Assembly: GCA_020720805.1 (NCBI GenBank)
Contig: DYNZ01000023.1
Location: 1 to 40,147 of the forward strand
DNA: 40,147 nt
Direction: 5' to 3'
Source: Leptospira biflexa
Lineage (GTDB): Bacteria > Spirochaetota > DYNZ01
In this document: in pieces, positions 17,701-26,383 of the stretch
Numbering within the stretch: the stretch's first letter is position 1
How the letters are laid out: each line of letters begins with the position of its first letter
Program-made: the position numbers and the translations under genes
Notes under the pieces: generated by a model
What the model saw: the letters and a program-made list of their open reading frames with translations, nothing else
Told to the model about the DNA's origin: nothing
The model's database searches: none

Positions 17701-18570
17701 ATGCAAGTCAGCTTCATTGGACTGGGGCTCATGGGAAATCGGATGGCCAAACGGCTGCTAAACCATGATATACATCTCAAAATCCACAATCGGACCAAAT
17801 CAAAAGCCCAGGATTTGATTCAGTCCGGGGCACAGTGGTGCAGCAGCCCCGGAGAAGCCGCAGATGGAGCGGATATCGTGATCACCATGCTTGCCGATCC
17901 GGCGGCAGTCGAAGAGACAGCCTTCGGAGATGAAGGGTTTACCTGTTATATGAAAAAGGACTCCGTGTGGCTCGATTGCAGTACAGTGCATCCCTCTTTT
18001 AGTGAAAATGTAAGCCAGCGCAGCCACGACCTACGCATCCATTTTCTCGATGCCCCTGTTCTCGGTTCCCTGCAACCAGCGGAAAAGGGCGAGCTTATTT
18101 TTCTCATCGGCGGCGAGGAGAACATTATCAGACGGGTTAACCCCATCCTCAGCATAATGGGGAAAAAAATTGTTCCTCTCGGCAAAGCAGGCTCAGGATC
18201 GAAAATGAAAATCATACATAATATGATGCTGGCAAACGCCATGGTCGCCTTTAGCGAATCCCTTGCACTGGCCAAGGCGGAAGGTTTAGACGAACAGCAG
18301 GCAATGGAAATCCTACTCCAATCCCCTTCCGCCGCACCGTTTCTCCAGGGCAAAAAAGAGAAAATCCAAAGCCAGGTATTTGACCCGGAGTTTCCCCTCC
18401 AGCACATGCACAAGGATCTTCGTATGGCAGCGCGCAGCGCCCAGGACTATAGACAGTTCGCGCCGCTTGCCAATCTGAGTAAGGAACTTTTCGCTATGGC
18501 TGTTCAGCTTGGCTGGGGTGAAGAGGATTTCTCTGCAATTATCAAATTGCACAGGTTGTCTGCAAAATAG
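17701..18570 (+). CDS. 3-hydroxyisobutyrate dehydrogenase-like NAD(P)-dependent oxidoreductase
   Basis: A 289-residue beta-hydroxyacid dehydrogenase of the HIBADH/GLYR1/tartronate-semialdehyde reductase group. The N-terminal Rossmann motif is FIGLGLMGNRMA (residues 5-16), followed by the substrate-site segment DAPVLGSLQPAEKGEL and the catalytic-lysine region GSGSKMKIIHNMMLANAM. The ATG is preceded by GGAGA at 8 bases. The open frame extends to 17590 but overlaps the TPR gene there. Substrate could be 3-hydroxyisobutyrate, glyoxylate/succinic semialdehyde or another short beta-hydroxyacid. Confidence 0.9.
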   Translation: MQVSFIGLGLMGNRMAKRLLNHDIHLKIHNRTKSKAQDLIQSGAQWCSSPGEAADGADIVITMLADPAAVEETAFGDEGFTCYMKKDSVWLDCSTVHPSFSENVSQRSHDLRIHFLDAPVLGSLQPAEKGELIFLIGGEENIIRRVNPILSIMGKKIVPLGKAGSGSKMKIIHNMMLANAMVAFSESLALAKAEGLDEQQAMEILLQSPSAAPFLQGKKEKIQSQVFDPEFPLQHMHKDLRMAARSAQDYRQFAPLANLSKELFAMAVQLGWGEEDFSAIIKLHRLSAK

Positions 18571-18577
18571 TAACCTT

Positions 18578-18612
18578 TACATATCCCGCTCCTGTTCGGA
18601 GCGGGATATGTA
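18578..18612 (+). terminator. Long perfect hairpin after the dehydrogenase gene
   Basis: A 15-bp perfect stem (18578-18592 with 18598-18612; core ATATCCCGCTCC) around the loop TGTTC begins 7 bases after the stop codon. It lacks a T tract, so it may protect the mRNA 3' end or be part of the structured element that follows rather than a classical intrinsic terminator. Confidence 0.6.
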
Positions 18613-18836
18613 CCGAAAAGAATTTGGTTTTCCCCTGGGCATCGCTTCCTTTTTGTATTTTATAATTCGGAAGCGATATGAAGACACATCGCCTTGGGAA
18701 ACCATGTCTGTCCTCGCAAAAGCCTTGGAAAGGTTTTGCGGGGACATGCCGAATTTCAATGAAAATTCGGCAGCAAGGATAACGAAGCTTGTGCTGAGCA
18801 AGGTTGAAGCACCAGAAAGTGCGAAAAGCACTTTCT
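18578..18836. repeat. Cluster of five hairpins between convergent genes
   Basis: Five successive inverted repeats fill the space: 18578-18612 (15 bp), 18641-18677 (ATCGCTTCC/GGAAGCGAT), 18705-18750 (about 19 paired bases with two bulges, centred on CCTT/AAGG), 18747-18772 (TGCCGAATTT/AAATTCGGCA) and 18814-18836 (AGAAAGTGC/GCACTTTCT). Between the last two lies CTTGTGCTGAG followed after 7 bases by GAAGCA, a pattern also seen inverted in the repeat copy at 40033. I see no gene in it. Confidence 0.7.
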
Positions 18837-18851
18837 TCGCAGTATAAAATA

Positions 18852-21587
18852 TCAGGCCGGCATATTGGCCATTGACTTCACGATCATATTGACTTCACTC
18901 TCCTGTATAGCCATTTTTTCCGAGATCTCCCGAGTCGGCCATCCAAGTTGATGCAGCTTCAATATTGCTTGATGTTTTTTCTGATCATCACGGTAGGCAC
19001 TCTCCGGTTTATCGTCGCGCACCTTTTTTACGAGGGCATCCGGTGTATTCTCTACCGCATTCATAAATTCAGCAAAAGAACGGATCTTCTCGGAGGCTTT
19101 TGCGTTCAGATCCTCTAATCTTTTTTCAGCCTCCAGCATCCACTGGCGCATTTTTTCCAGGCGCTGGTTCATTGTAGTTACCGATTGAGAACGGATATTA
19201 ATATCTTCAAGCAAACTATCCATCTGCTCAAAACGACGCTGCACTTCACGAATCTCCTCTTCACGGCTTGTCAGAACCAGAGATTTATTGTTCACATCAT
19301 CCAGGTAGGCTTTCAGATCCAAACTTTTCCGCTCCACCTTTTCCAAATAGGTGCCAAGATCGGACATCCGTTGAAAAATCTTTTTGATATTGGTATCGGT
19401 ATGGCTGACCACTTCAAGCGACTTCTTGATCTCGCTCTTTTGAGCCAGAAAATCTTTGGACTCTTTTTGTACTCCATCTAGAATATTCTGCAAACCATGG
19501 ATAGTATCATTCATATCATTGAAACGCTGGTCAATGTGCGCCAGACTTTCAGCTTTTTCTAATACAGCATGACTGAGGTTGATAGCCTCTTTGAGATCCT
19601 CCTCAAATCCATCAACCTGTCCTTTCTTTTTCTGAAGAATGGATAGCTCGGTTTCGATATCACGGCGCAATGTTTTCAGATCCTGGATATTGGCCAATGC
19701 CTTCTCAATTTCGCGATTATCCTGTTTGATAGTTTCTAGTTTTTCCGCAAAATAACGCAAAGCATCCTGCAATTCAGCCTTCATAGAATCTGTGCGCTTA
19801 AAGAGCGCGGTCTCCTCTTCATAACGCTGGATCTCCTGCCAGATCACACGAACGTGCTCCTCCAAACGGCGACTATCTTCCCGCGCGCTGTCTAAAATAC
19901 GCTTCTGCTCCTCTTCATTCTCTATACGCATTTTCTGACCAAATTCACGTAGGCGCTCTTGTTCTGAATCCATCGCCTCCTGAAACTGTAAAAAGCGATC
20001 CTGCAGTCTATTGCTGACCTGCACCAGATTTTCCTCAACCGTCGACATCTTGCCATTGAGCTTTTGCTGACCTTCTTCCTGCCGTTTCAGATACAAATCA
20101 AATAATTTATCCACTTTATCGGCAGCCTCAATCAACAATGTCTTTTTGGACTCTTCAAAATTTTGTTCAAAAACGGAAAGCCTGCGATACAATTCTGAGA
20201 TCCTATCCTGACCGCGAGCGTCATTCTCTTCCTGCGATTTCTGGAAAACTTTTTGATAATTGTTCATCTCTTCGTTTAACCGAACAATTGCATCAGAAAT
20301 TTTTTGATTATATTTTATTTCTGCATCCGAAAAACGGCTGTTAAAATTTTCCATGCTTTGCAAAGCCTTTTCAGACTCCATACGCAGCTCCTGAACCAGC
20401 TCATCCCTTTTCGTAACTGATTCCAGGTTTAACTGGCTGATCTCATCGTTTACCCGGCGTACCTGGTTCTCAAAGGATTGAATCATTCGTTTCTCGGAAT
20501 TAGCCATGCGACTCTCCACCGAGGCCAGTTTATCGTCATGAATTTTAGCTTCACTATCCAATTTTTTAATAAAATCACTTTTTCTTGTCTCAAACTCCTG
20601 CCAAGTCATTGATAACTTTTCTTGAAATGTTTCAAACTGATTATTGATATTTTCATCCAAATCATCGTGTTTATGCATCAGTCTTACTTGCTGTTCTTCC
20701 CAACGGCTTTCAAAGGAGTGCATCTGCTGATCCATTTCTCTGGAAAATTCTTCTCTCCGTTCGCGAAAGGATTTCTCAAAAGAGTTGATCTCATCGCGGA
20801 TCAACTGATATTTTTCCTCTACCTTCTGGGACACTGTGATGTAATGCTGATTAGAATTTTTTTCCAGATCGCGAACTCGTCCTTCCAGCTTATCAACATC
20901 CATGTTGACCTTTTCCAGGGCAATTTCGCCAGCCCGGACGATAGAATCTTCCATCTGTTGCAGATTTCTTTTATAGTTATCTGAAATATTCGCCACCTTT
21001 TCTTCTATGCGGTGATTCGCCGTAGCTTCAAGATTTTGAATCATGGAGTCAAAAGTTTCAACTTTCTCCTGCATCGCACCAAACATCTTCACGGTTTTTT
21101 CATTCATACGGCTCTCTACAGTTTCCATGAAAGCCATGGAATCTCGCTCTAGCACCGCCAGTCCCTCGCCGAGCCGCTGGATCTTCTTCTGATCTTCCTT
21201 AAATTGGAGGCGTGCGTCGGCAATAAATTCTATCTGCCGATTCACCTCTACAGATGATTCGCCTATTCTTTTCAACTCCTGTTCTATCAATCCAATCTTT
21301 GCCATCTCTCCCTGAAGGCTGCTGATGCGAGCATCAAAATCCTGGCTGTATTTTACAATATCTGCCATCAAACCGCGCGCTTTTTTATCGAGAACGCCAA
21401 AATCAATAGAGGTATCCATAAACTCACGACGTTTCTCATGGACCATCACCTCGAAATCTTCCATGATTTTCTTTGCGAAACGCTGCAATTTATTGATTTT
21501 ATTGTTTGTTTTATCCGACTTCCGGAATATGACTAGCGCGGTAAAACAAATTCCAAGAGTGGCAATGTTAAAGACAAGGGACTCCAT
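18852..21587 (-). CDS. SpiroCoCo-type long coiled-coil protein
   Basis: A 911-residue protein with one N-terminal membrane helix (about residues 5-22, MESLVFNIATLGICFTALVIF) followed by a nearly continuous coiled coil of about 830 residues, full of Glu, Lys, Gln and heptad Leu/Ile/Met. A short C-terminal domain (about 868-905, AILKLHQLGWPTREISEKMAIQESEVNMIVKSM) has a helix-turn-helix-like pattern. This architecture matches proteins annotated as SpiroCoCo in spirochaetes; a structural role at the cell envelope or in cell shape is inferred, not shown. GGGAGAG precedes the ATG. It is transcribed alone, diverging from the exported-protein gene. Confidence 0.85.
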   Translation of the reverse strand: MESLVFNIATLGICFTALVIFRKSDKTNNKINKLQRFAKKIMEDFEVMVHEKRREFMDTSIDFGVLDKKARGLMADIVKYSQDFDARISSLQGEMAKIGLIEQELKRIGESSVEVNRQIEFIADARLQFKEDQKKIQRLGEGLAVLERDSMAFMETVESRMNEKTVKMFGAMQEKVETFDSMIQNLEATANHRIEEKVANISDNYKRNLQQMEDSIVRAGEIALEKVNMDVDKLEGRVRDLEKNSNQHYITVSQKVEEKYQLIRDEINSFEKSFRERREEFSREMDQQMHSFESRWEEQQVRLMHKHDDLDENINNQFETFQEKLSMTWQEFETRKSDFIKKLDSEAKIHDDKLASVESRMANSEKRMIQSFENQVRRVNDEISQLNLESVTKRDELVQELRMESEKALQSMENFNSRFSDAEIKYNQKISDAIVRLNEEMNNYQKVFQKSQEENDARGQDRISELYRRLSVFEQNFEESKKTLLIEAADKVDKLFDLYLKRQEEGQQKLNGKMSTVEENLVQVSNRLQDRFLQFQEAMDSEQERLREFGQKMRIENEEEQKRILDSAREDSRRLEEHVRVIWQEIQRYEEETALFKRTDSMKAELQDALRYFAEKLETIKQDNREIEKALANIQDLKTLRRDIETELSILQKKKGQVDGFEEDLKEAINLSHAVLEKAESLAHIDQRFNDMNDTIHGLQNILDGVQKESKDFLAQKSEIKKSLEVVSHTDTNIKKIFQRMSDLGTYLEKVERKSLDLKAYLDDVNNKSLVLTSREEEIREVQRRFEQMDSLLEDINIRSQSVTTMNQRLEKMRQWMLEAEKRLEDLNAKASEKIRSFAEFMNAVENTPDALVKKVRDDKPESAYRDDQKKHQAILKLHQLGWPTREISEKMAIQESEVNMIVKSMANMPA

Positions 21588-21897
21588 AGGTACTCTCCCT
21601 ACCCGATAATTTTATAAAACGAATTTAAGGTATACATTGCTTTCTGATGCGTAATGCGACATAACAAGCAAGAGTACCCTTGAAGAATCAAACTTTTTTT
21701 TAGTCAATTAATATAAAAAATTATGTCGCATTTTTTTCTTGTTTCGCCAATTTTCGTCATTTTGCGAATAAAAAAGCCGGATTGCGTTGACAGCGGCAGA
21801 ACAGACAGTAAATCTATACCCAAATTAGCCCGGTTGTCCCGTTTCGACAGGTCAGGACAGATCCAGGGATAAAATGTATGCTTATGGGAGAGTTTGT
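21588..21897. other. Divergent intergenic region with a 12-bp inverted repeat
   Basis: The 310 bases between the SpiroCoCo and exported-protein genes hold both promoters. AATGCGACATAA at 21653-21664 is repeated perfectly inverted as TTATGTCGCATT at 21721-21732, framing 56 AT-rich bases. A TTGACA lies at 21787-21792 upstream of the exported-protein gene, but no -10 sits at normal spacing. TGTCC/GGACA can pair in that gene's leader. No other gene is seen. Confidence 0.55.
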
Positions 21898-22413
21898 ATG
21901 AAAAAACGAAAAATCTATTTGGCCGCAGCGATGATCACCCTTTTTGTGCTCGCAAGCGCAGGTTCTCTGTTTGCAGAAGCAACACAAACCTGGAGATGGG
22001 CTCCTCACCGGGTAAAATTTGATCTGCCAAAGAGCTTTAAGGTCAAAATGAACAACAAAGATACCTTTATTGCCAAAGGCGAGCATGACGTGACAATCAA
22101 AATTCAAACCATCACCGCTGAGGACGCTAAGGCTGCCGCCGAAAACGGCTATAACAGCTACACTGTTGTTCTGGACAAGCAGATCCTGCAGCAGCGTGAA
22201 TTAAGTGCTGATGCGTCAGGTTTAACTCGCTACATGATCTATGGCACCGGAAAATCCAGCCGAACCAAATCTCCTGCCAAATTTGGTATTGTCGGCCTGA
22301 AAAACCCTCGCACCGGCGTTACACTCTATGCCCGTTTCTGGTGGTTTGACAAGCACAACGGCACTTATGGCCCCGCGACCTTCAAGATTGCGAATAGTTT
22401 CCGCTCGTATTAA
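21898..22413 (+). CDS. Small exported protein of unknown function
   Basis: A 171-residue protein starting MKKRKIYLAAAMITLFVL, with a type I signal peptide likely cleaved after SLFA (about residue 26). The mature part (about 145 residues, basic, beta-rich, WRWAPHRVKFDLPKSFKV...) would be periplasmic or secreted. The ATG at 21898 has GGGAGAG 6 bases upstream; the open frame extends only 8 codons further. I do not recognise the domain. It is a single-gene unit closed by the terminator at 22442-22472. Confidence 0.75.
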   Translation: MKKRKIYLAAAMITLFVLASAGSLFAEATQTWRWAPHRVKFDLPKSFKVKMNNKDTFIAKGEHDVTIKIQTITAEDAKAAAENGYNSYTVVLDKQILQQRELSADASGLTRYMIYGTGKSSRTKSPAKFGIVGLKNPRTGVTLYARFWWFDKHNGTYGPATFKIANSFRSY

Positions 22414-22441
22414 ATCAATCAGCAAATCTTGCTTGAGAAAC

Positions 22442-22472
22442 AAAAAAACCGGCCACAAAGGTCGGTTTTTTT
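22442..22472. terminator. Bidirectional intrinsic terminator
   Basis: A stem of about 13 bp, seven A residues plus CCGGCC pairing (one G-U) with GGTCGG plus seven T residues around the loop ACAAA. It lies between the convergent exported-protein gene (ends 22413) and the 505-residue protein gene (ends 22477), and can end transcripts from both sides. Confidence 0.9.
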
Positions 22473-22476
22473 ATTG

Positions 22477-23994
22477 TCAGAGTGCGATATGCTCCACTCT
22501 GCGAATTCCATCACGATCCAGTATTAGCCGCAGCCTCTTATCGATTTTTTCGCGCCTGGGCAAAACAGATCTGTAGCGAAAAATCATATTAAGCTGGTAC
22601 ACCTTATGACATAACAGACTTACAAGTTCTCCTTTATCCAGATAGTGGCGTGGACGCACTGGAACTGCCATTTTCTGCAGATAGGGTCGAACATCAAAGC
22701 GGATAATATCATTGATACCTGAAATCTCCGGTACATTGCGAAAGGCCTGACGAAACTCCTTGGTAAAAAGGACAATATCCTTTTTATAACAGATCACGTA
22801 CTCCCCCTGCCCCCGCAAATCCATTTCGGTCAGATGATCCCGATTGCGCGCCTGCACAATCCGCTTCGGTATGCTCTTCTCCCGAACAAAGGAGACCTTC
22901 TCCCGTAAAAAGCCTAGCCTATACTGGCCGTCCTGGGTTCGAATAATAGTTCGTCTGTCATAGAGCAGGTTTTCCAGTACGCCGGCGAATAGATTTTTAC
23001 CCGCCTCTTTCATCCGATCCTTAAACATATAGCCAATCACCAGAGCCATAAAAAAAGGAAAGGTCAGATTACCGTATTTTTGCTGAAAATAGAAAGCGAT
23101 GACAGTCGCGAAGACCATAGAGAGACCTGCAGAGAGAGCAAAAACAAAATGCTGGATATTAGCGCCTTCTCGTCTGATAGCGGCGGAAAGATACAATACA
23201 CTGGATGAATATTTTTTCAACACAGATGCCCTGTAACTGTACTCTTCATTGTTGTCTCCTAGTTTCACGATGGAGGGATAGGCACGCGAGCGGCGATACT
23301 CTGCCTGCTTGGCAATTAATTTTCCAATTCTGTTTTTTATCTGATAGCTATCACGTTTTTTAAGAATCGGCGTTACTTCCTGAAAGAGCTCCAGCGCAGC
23401 CTCTTCAATTAGAATTGAGATGGATTCATCAATAAATTCATACGCGGAAAAAAGTTTCGAGTCCACATTCGGAAGATTAAAGGCGCTATAGTAGGATTGG
23501 TAGCGCTCACTAATTCTTTCCGTTTCGATTAAAAATTCTTCGATCAGGTTATGGATAAGAGCAAAGGCATCATTCTGCGATGGCGATTCCTGGATACGCT
23601 TGCGAATCAGCTCCAGATGCTCACGCAGAGCGCTGCGCAGCATCGCCCCGAGATATTTCAGGTTGTGCGTCAATTTTTCCCGAAGCGAGCGATTCAATGC
23701 CCAGTTTTCCGAGGTAAGACACTCTTCTATAGAAAAAAATGGGGAACGCGTTTTATTGCGCGTAAACTCCCGTAGGATTAAGGTGGGCGTTTTTAGACGG
23801 ATATAATTCTGGATATTGCGATAAAATCTCTCTTTATCATAGGTTGCAGGGTTGATACCGAGATTGGGAGGAATAAATATATAGGTCGCGATCTGATATC
23901 TGGTTCTACGTCCCTCATGGAGTTCATAATCGAGTTTCATCTCGACCATAAACTTATCCTGGGTTTTTATCGATTGTTCAATAACATCAACCAT
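22477..23994 (-). CDS. Unrecognised protein with two central membrane helices
   Basis: 505 residues, no family recognised. Residues 1-270 are hydrophilic and helical, beginning with a beta-rich segment (LDYELHEGRRTRYQIATYIFIPPNLGINP) then long charged helices. Two transmembrane helices follow (about 282-303 and 309-325), and a C-terminal 170-residue hydrophilic domain (GYMFKDRMKEAGKNLF..., YRLGFLREKVSFVREKSIP, ...RHYLDKGELVSLLCHKVYQLNMIFRYRS). Both large domains would face the same side, probably the cytoplasm. AGGA precedes the ATG. It sits 139 bp downstream of the flagellins in the same direction, but a hairpin between them (24055-24080) suggests a separate transcript. Confidence 0.7.
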   Translation of the reverse strand: MVDVIEQSIKTQDKFMVEMKLDYELHEGRRTRYQIATYIFIPPNLGINPATYDKERFYRNIQNYIRLKTPTLILREFTRNKTRSPFFSIEECLTSENWALNRSLREKLTHNLKYLGAMLRSALREHLELIRKRIQESPSQNDAFALIHNLIEEFLIETERISERYQSYYSAFNLPNVDSKLFSAYEFIDESISILIEEAALELFQEVTPILKKRDSYQIKNRIGKLIAKQAEYRRSRAYPSIVKLGDNNEEYSYRASVLKKYSSSVLYLSAAIRREGANIQHFVFALSAGLSMVFATVIAFYFQQKYGNLTFPFFMALVIGYMFKDRMKEAGKNLFAGVLENLLYDRRTIIRTQDGQYRLGFLREKVSFVREKSIPKRIVQARNRDHLTEMDLRGQGEYVICYKKDIVLFTKEFRQAFRNVPEISGINDIIRFDVRPYLQKMAVPVRPRHYLDKGELVSLLCHKVYQLNMIFRYRSVLPRREKIDKRLRLILDRDGIRRVEHIAL

Positions 23995-24054
23995 ACATGA
24001 TATTCCTGTCCCTGTTCTGCGGATTTGCTAGAAAGATGCAACTGTTAGGAGAAT

Positions 24055-24080
24055 GTTACCCGGGACAGCGCCCGGGCAAC
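24055..24080 (-). terminator. Hairpin downstream of flagellin gene
   Basis: GTTACCCGGG pairs with CCCGGGCAAC (one mismatch) around ACAGCG, 54 bases after the stop of the flagellin at 24134. There is no T tract on the minus strand, though there is one on the plus side. It may end or stabilise the flagellin mRNA. Confidence 0.5.
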
Positions 24081-24133
24081 CAATTTTTTATTTGCACTGC
24101 CGAATTGACCAAAACACGAGATGACATTGCCGC

Positions 24134-24979
24134 CTAATCAAGGAGCTGCAGAGCAAGATGTGGCTCCAGGTTAGCCTGTGCCAGCATCGCCGTACCGCTT
24201 TGCAACAGCATTTTGTGACGGGTGAAATTGATAATCTCATAGGCAATATCCGTATCACGGATTCGCGACTCTGCGGATACCATAGCCTCATAAGTATCTT
24301 GGATCGTCTGCAATGTAACCGTCATTCGGTTGGACTGGGCGCCCAATTCCGCCCGATTACGGTTAATTTTATCCAGAGCAGCGTCCACAATACCGATGAC
24401 ATTGTTCGCTTTGCTAACCGTCGAGATAGAGACGTTTCTGCCGGTGTTGTCCTCAAGCTGTAAAGCCTTGGCAGACATCGTGGCAATATAGCCGCGTATG
24501 CGCTGGTTCTTATTCGGGCCTACGTGAAAAAACATAGAACCGACCTTGGAACCCTTGGCAAAATTACCGGTGAGCATCTTCATCCTGTTAAACTGCGCCT
24601 GTGACGATATACGATCCACCTCATCCACAAGCTGAGAAACCTCCAACTGGATCATTTGCCGATCAAGATCGCTGTAGATTCCATTGGCTGATTGCACAGC
24701 CAAAACCCGAACCCTCTGCAGAATCTGATTGACCTGATTCATGGAAGCCTCAGCAACCTGCGAAAAAGAGAGGCCGCTTTGCGCATTCTGTTCTGCCTGT
24801 TTTAACCCCGAAATCTGAGTCCGCATCCGTTCCGACACGGCCAGACCAGAGGCGTCATCCGCAGCAGAGTTAATACGCTCGCCGCTGGAAAGCTTCTGGG
24901 TGGTCTTATCCAGGTTCCAGGTGCTTTTCTGCAGTTGACGGTGAACAAAATTTGCCCTGAGATTATGATTGATGATCAT
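24134..24979 (-). CDS. flaB: Flagellin, FlaB-type periplasmic filament core
   Basis: A 281-residue flagellin beginning MIINHNL. It has the conserved N-terminal D0/D1 helices ([30 protein letters not shown]...), a short middle without the variable surface domains of external flagellins, and the C-terminal pairing helix ([14 protein letters not shown]...AMLAQANLEP). This compact form is typical of spirochaete FlaB core proteins of periplasmic flagella. AGGAGGG precedes the ATG at 24979; the frame runs to 25039 but without support. It differs clearly from the neighbouring flagellin, so the two are diverged paralogues rather than a recent duplication. Four hairpins occupy its leader (25008-25152). 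Confidence 0.95.
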   Translation of the reverse strand: MIINHNLRANFVHRQLQKSTWNLDKTTQKLSSGERINSAADDASGLAVSERMRTQISGLKQAEQNAQSGLSFSQVAEASMNQVNQILQRVRVLAVQSANGIYSDLDRQMIQLEVSQLVDEVDRISSQAQFNRMKMLTGNFAKGSKVGSMFFHVGPNKNQRIRGYIATMSAKALQLEDNTGRNVSISTVSKANNVIGIVDAALDKINRNRAELGAQSNRMTVTLQTIQDTYEAMVSAESRIRDTDIAYEIINFTRHKMLLQSGTAMLAQANLEPHLALQLLD

Positions 24980-25007
24980 AGACTTACCCTCCTGGTATGG
25001 TGCGAGA

Positions 25008-25152
25008 GATTCCGGCACCTGGGCGCACTTCCTGTTCACCCAGGCCCTCCAACCGGAAATCCCGTAAAGTAACTGACTGGTCTAAGGTACCAGAGACCAG
25101 CATCACAATGCATTTCACTGCATTGTGATGCAAGCCCCCGCTCGCCGGGGGC
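25008..25152 (-). promoter_or_regulatory. Four-hairpin leader/intergenic element before flagellin gene
   Basis: Reading toward the gene, the hairpins are 25134-25152 (GCCCCCG/CGGGGGC), 25100-25131 (13 perfect pairs, GCATCACAATGCA arm), 25077-25100 (CTGGTCT/AGACCAG, with GGTACC inside), and 25008-25061 (GATTCCGG/CCGGAAATC outer stem enclosing CCTGGG/CCCAGG). On the transcript the innermost loop of the last carries AACAGGAAG, a GGA motif of the kind bound by CsrA. The first hairpin may also end or process the upstream flagellin mRNA. Confidence 0.6.
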
Positions 25153-25255
25153 AGTGCCTGTTTCTATACCTTAAAAAAACTGAACCATACCGATTGTCAG
25201 TAAATGATCATCTATTTCAAAGAACGAACAAGAAAGCTAACGTTGTCGATAAGCC

Positions 25256-26107
25256 TTACATACCGTTCATCAATGCCATGACAGTCCGCGGCTTCATGTT
25301 GGCCTGAGCCAGCATAGCAACGTTAGACTGTACCAGGATAGAGGCCTTGGTATATTCTACCATCTCCTCCGCCATATCAGTATCCCGGATTCTAGATTCA
25401 GAAGCCTGGATATTTTCATAAGCGGACATCAGCCCCTTAGCGGTTACCTCTAAACGGTTATAATAGGCTCCCAGATCCGCGCGCTGCTTGGCCATAATAT
25501 CCAACGCCTTGTCCATCATACCTATGGTATCATTGGCCTTTTGCGGCGTCGAAATACTTGCCATCAGATTTTTACCAGTTCCGCGCATGCCCAATGATGT
25601 GGCATTCATGGTTCTGATAAATACACGGCGGCGCTGGTGCATATTGGGTCCCATGTGGAACCACATGCTCATTTTCCCGTTTTTCGAGAAATCGCCATTG
25701 AGAAGTTTGAAACGGTTGAACTCAGCCTGGGAAGCGATCCTGTCGATTTCATCGACCAAAGCAGACACCTCTACCTGTATCAGCTTACGGTCGTCAGCGG
25801 AATAAATTCCATTAGCCGACTGTACTGCCAATACACGGATCCTCTGGATCACATTATTTCCCTGATCCAAAAAGCCTTCGGCTGTCTGGATCAGGCTCAT
25901 GCCATCCTCGGTGTTGCGTTCTGCCTGACGAAGCCCTTGAACCTGAGTCCGCATCTTTTCGGATACGGCCAATCCAGAGGCGTCATCCCCGGCGCGGTTA
26001 ATCCTTGTGCCGGTGGAAAGCTTTTCCATGCTTCTGTCAACGTCCCATTGACGAAATTTGAGTGAACGGTGAGAGTTCACTGCTGTGAGGTTGTGATTGA
26101 TAATCAT
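25256..26107 (-). CDS. flaB: Flagellin, FlaB-type periplasmic filament core (paralogue)
   Basis: A 283-residue FlaB beginning [17 protein letters not shown], with D0/D1 helices ([29 protein letters not shown]) and C-terminal [15 protein letters not shown]...[12 protein letters not shown]. It has no variable outer domain, as expected for filaments housed in the periplasm. It looks close to Leptospira FlaB as I remember it. AAAGGAG precedes the ATG at 26107 by 7 bases; a GTG at 26113 is an alternative. It lies 276 bp upstream of the second flagellin gene on the same strand. The different sequence of the two suggests filaments of mixed composition. Confidence 0.95.
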   Translation of the reverse strand: MIINHNLTAVNSHRSLKFRQWDVDRSMEKLSTGTRINRAGDDASGLAVSEKMRTQVQGLRQAERNTEDGMSLIQTAEGFLDQGNNVIQRIRVLAVQSANGIYSADDRKLIQVEVSALVDEIDRIASQAEFNRFKLLNGDFSKNGKMSMWFHMGPNMHQRRRVFIRTMNATSLGMRGTGKNLMASISTPQKANDTIGMMDKALDIMAKQRADLGAYYNRLEVTAKGLMSAYENIQASESRIRDTDMAEEMVEYTKASILVQSNVAMLAQANMKPRTVMALMNGM

Positions 26108-26124
26108 GGTCACACTCCTTTGAT

Positions 26125-26173
26125 CCGGTTACGGTCTATCCATAGCCCCTTCCCAAAGGAAGGTCATAACCGG
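26125..26173 (-). promoter_or_regulatory. Folded leader next to the flagellin ribosome site
   Basis: CCGGTTA (26125-26131) pairs with TAACCGG (26167-26173) and encloses a perfect hairpin CCTTCC-CAAA-GGAAGG (26148-26163). On the flagellin mRNA this structure ends 4 bases before the AAAGGAG ribosome site (26115-26121). Such a position could control initiation. On the plus strand the same sequence followed by nine T would be a terminator, but no plus-strand gene precedes it. Confidence 0.55.
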
Positions 26174-26383
26174 TTTTTTTTTGTTTTTTGTTCCGTTGTG
26201 AGAATACAACAATCGCCTCAAACGAACATTGTATTCCCTTTTCGAATTTCGAAAGCTAGAGATGAATAAATGAGCCTGGTTTGGGCAGGTTTGGAGAGTT
26301 TTTCGGCAAAATTAGAAGAAAAACAGCATTTTTGGAGCAGAGTTACCCCATTGAAAGGAGATTTTCCTATTTTCTTTATCGAC

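Noticed and set aside
24134-26107. The two flagellin genes as a recent tandem duplication
   Set aside because: The proteins differ at many positions throughout, including the conserved ends, and their leaders and the DNA between them are unrelated.
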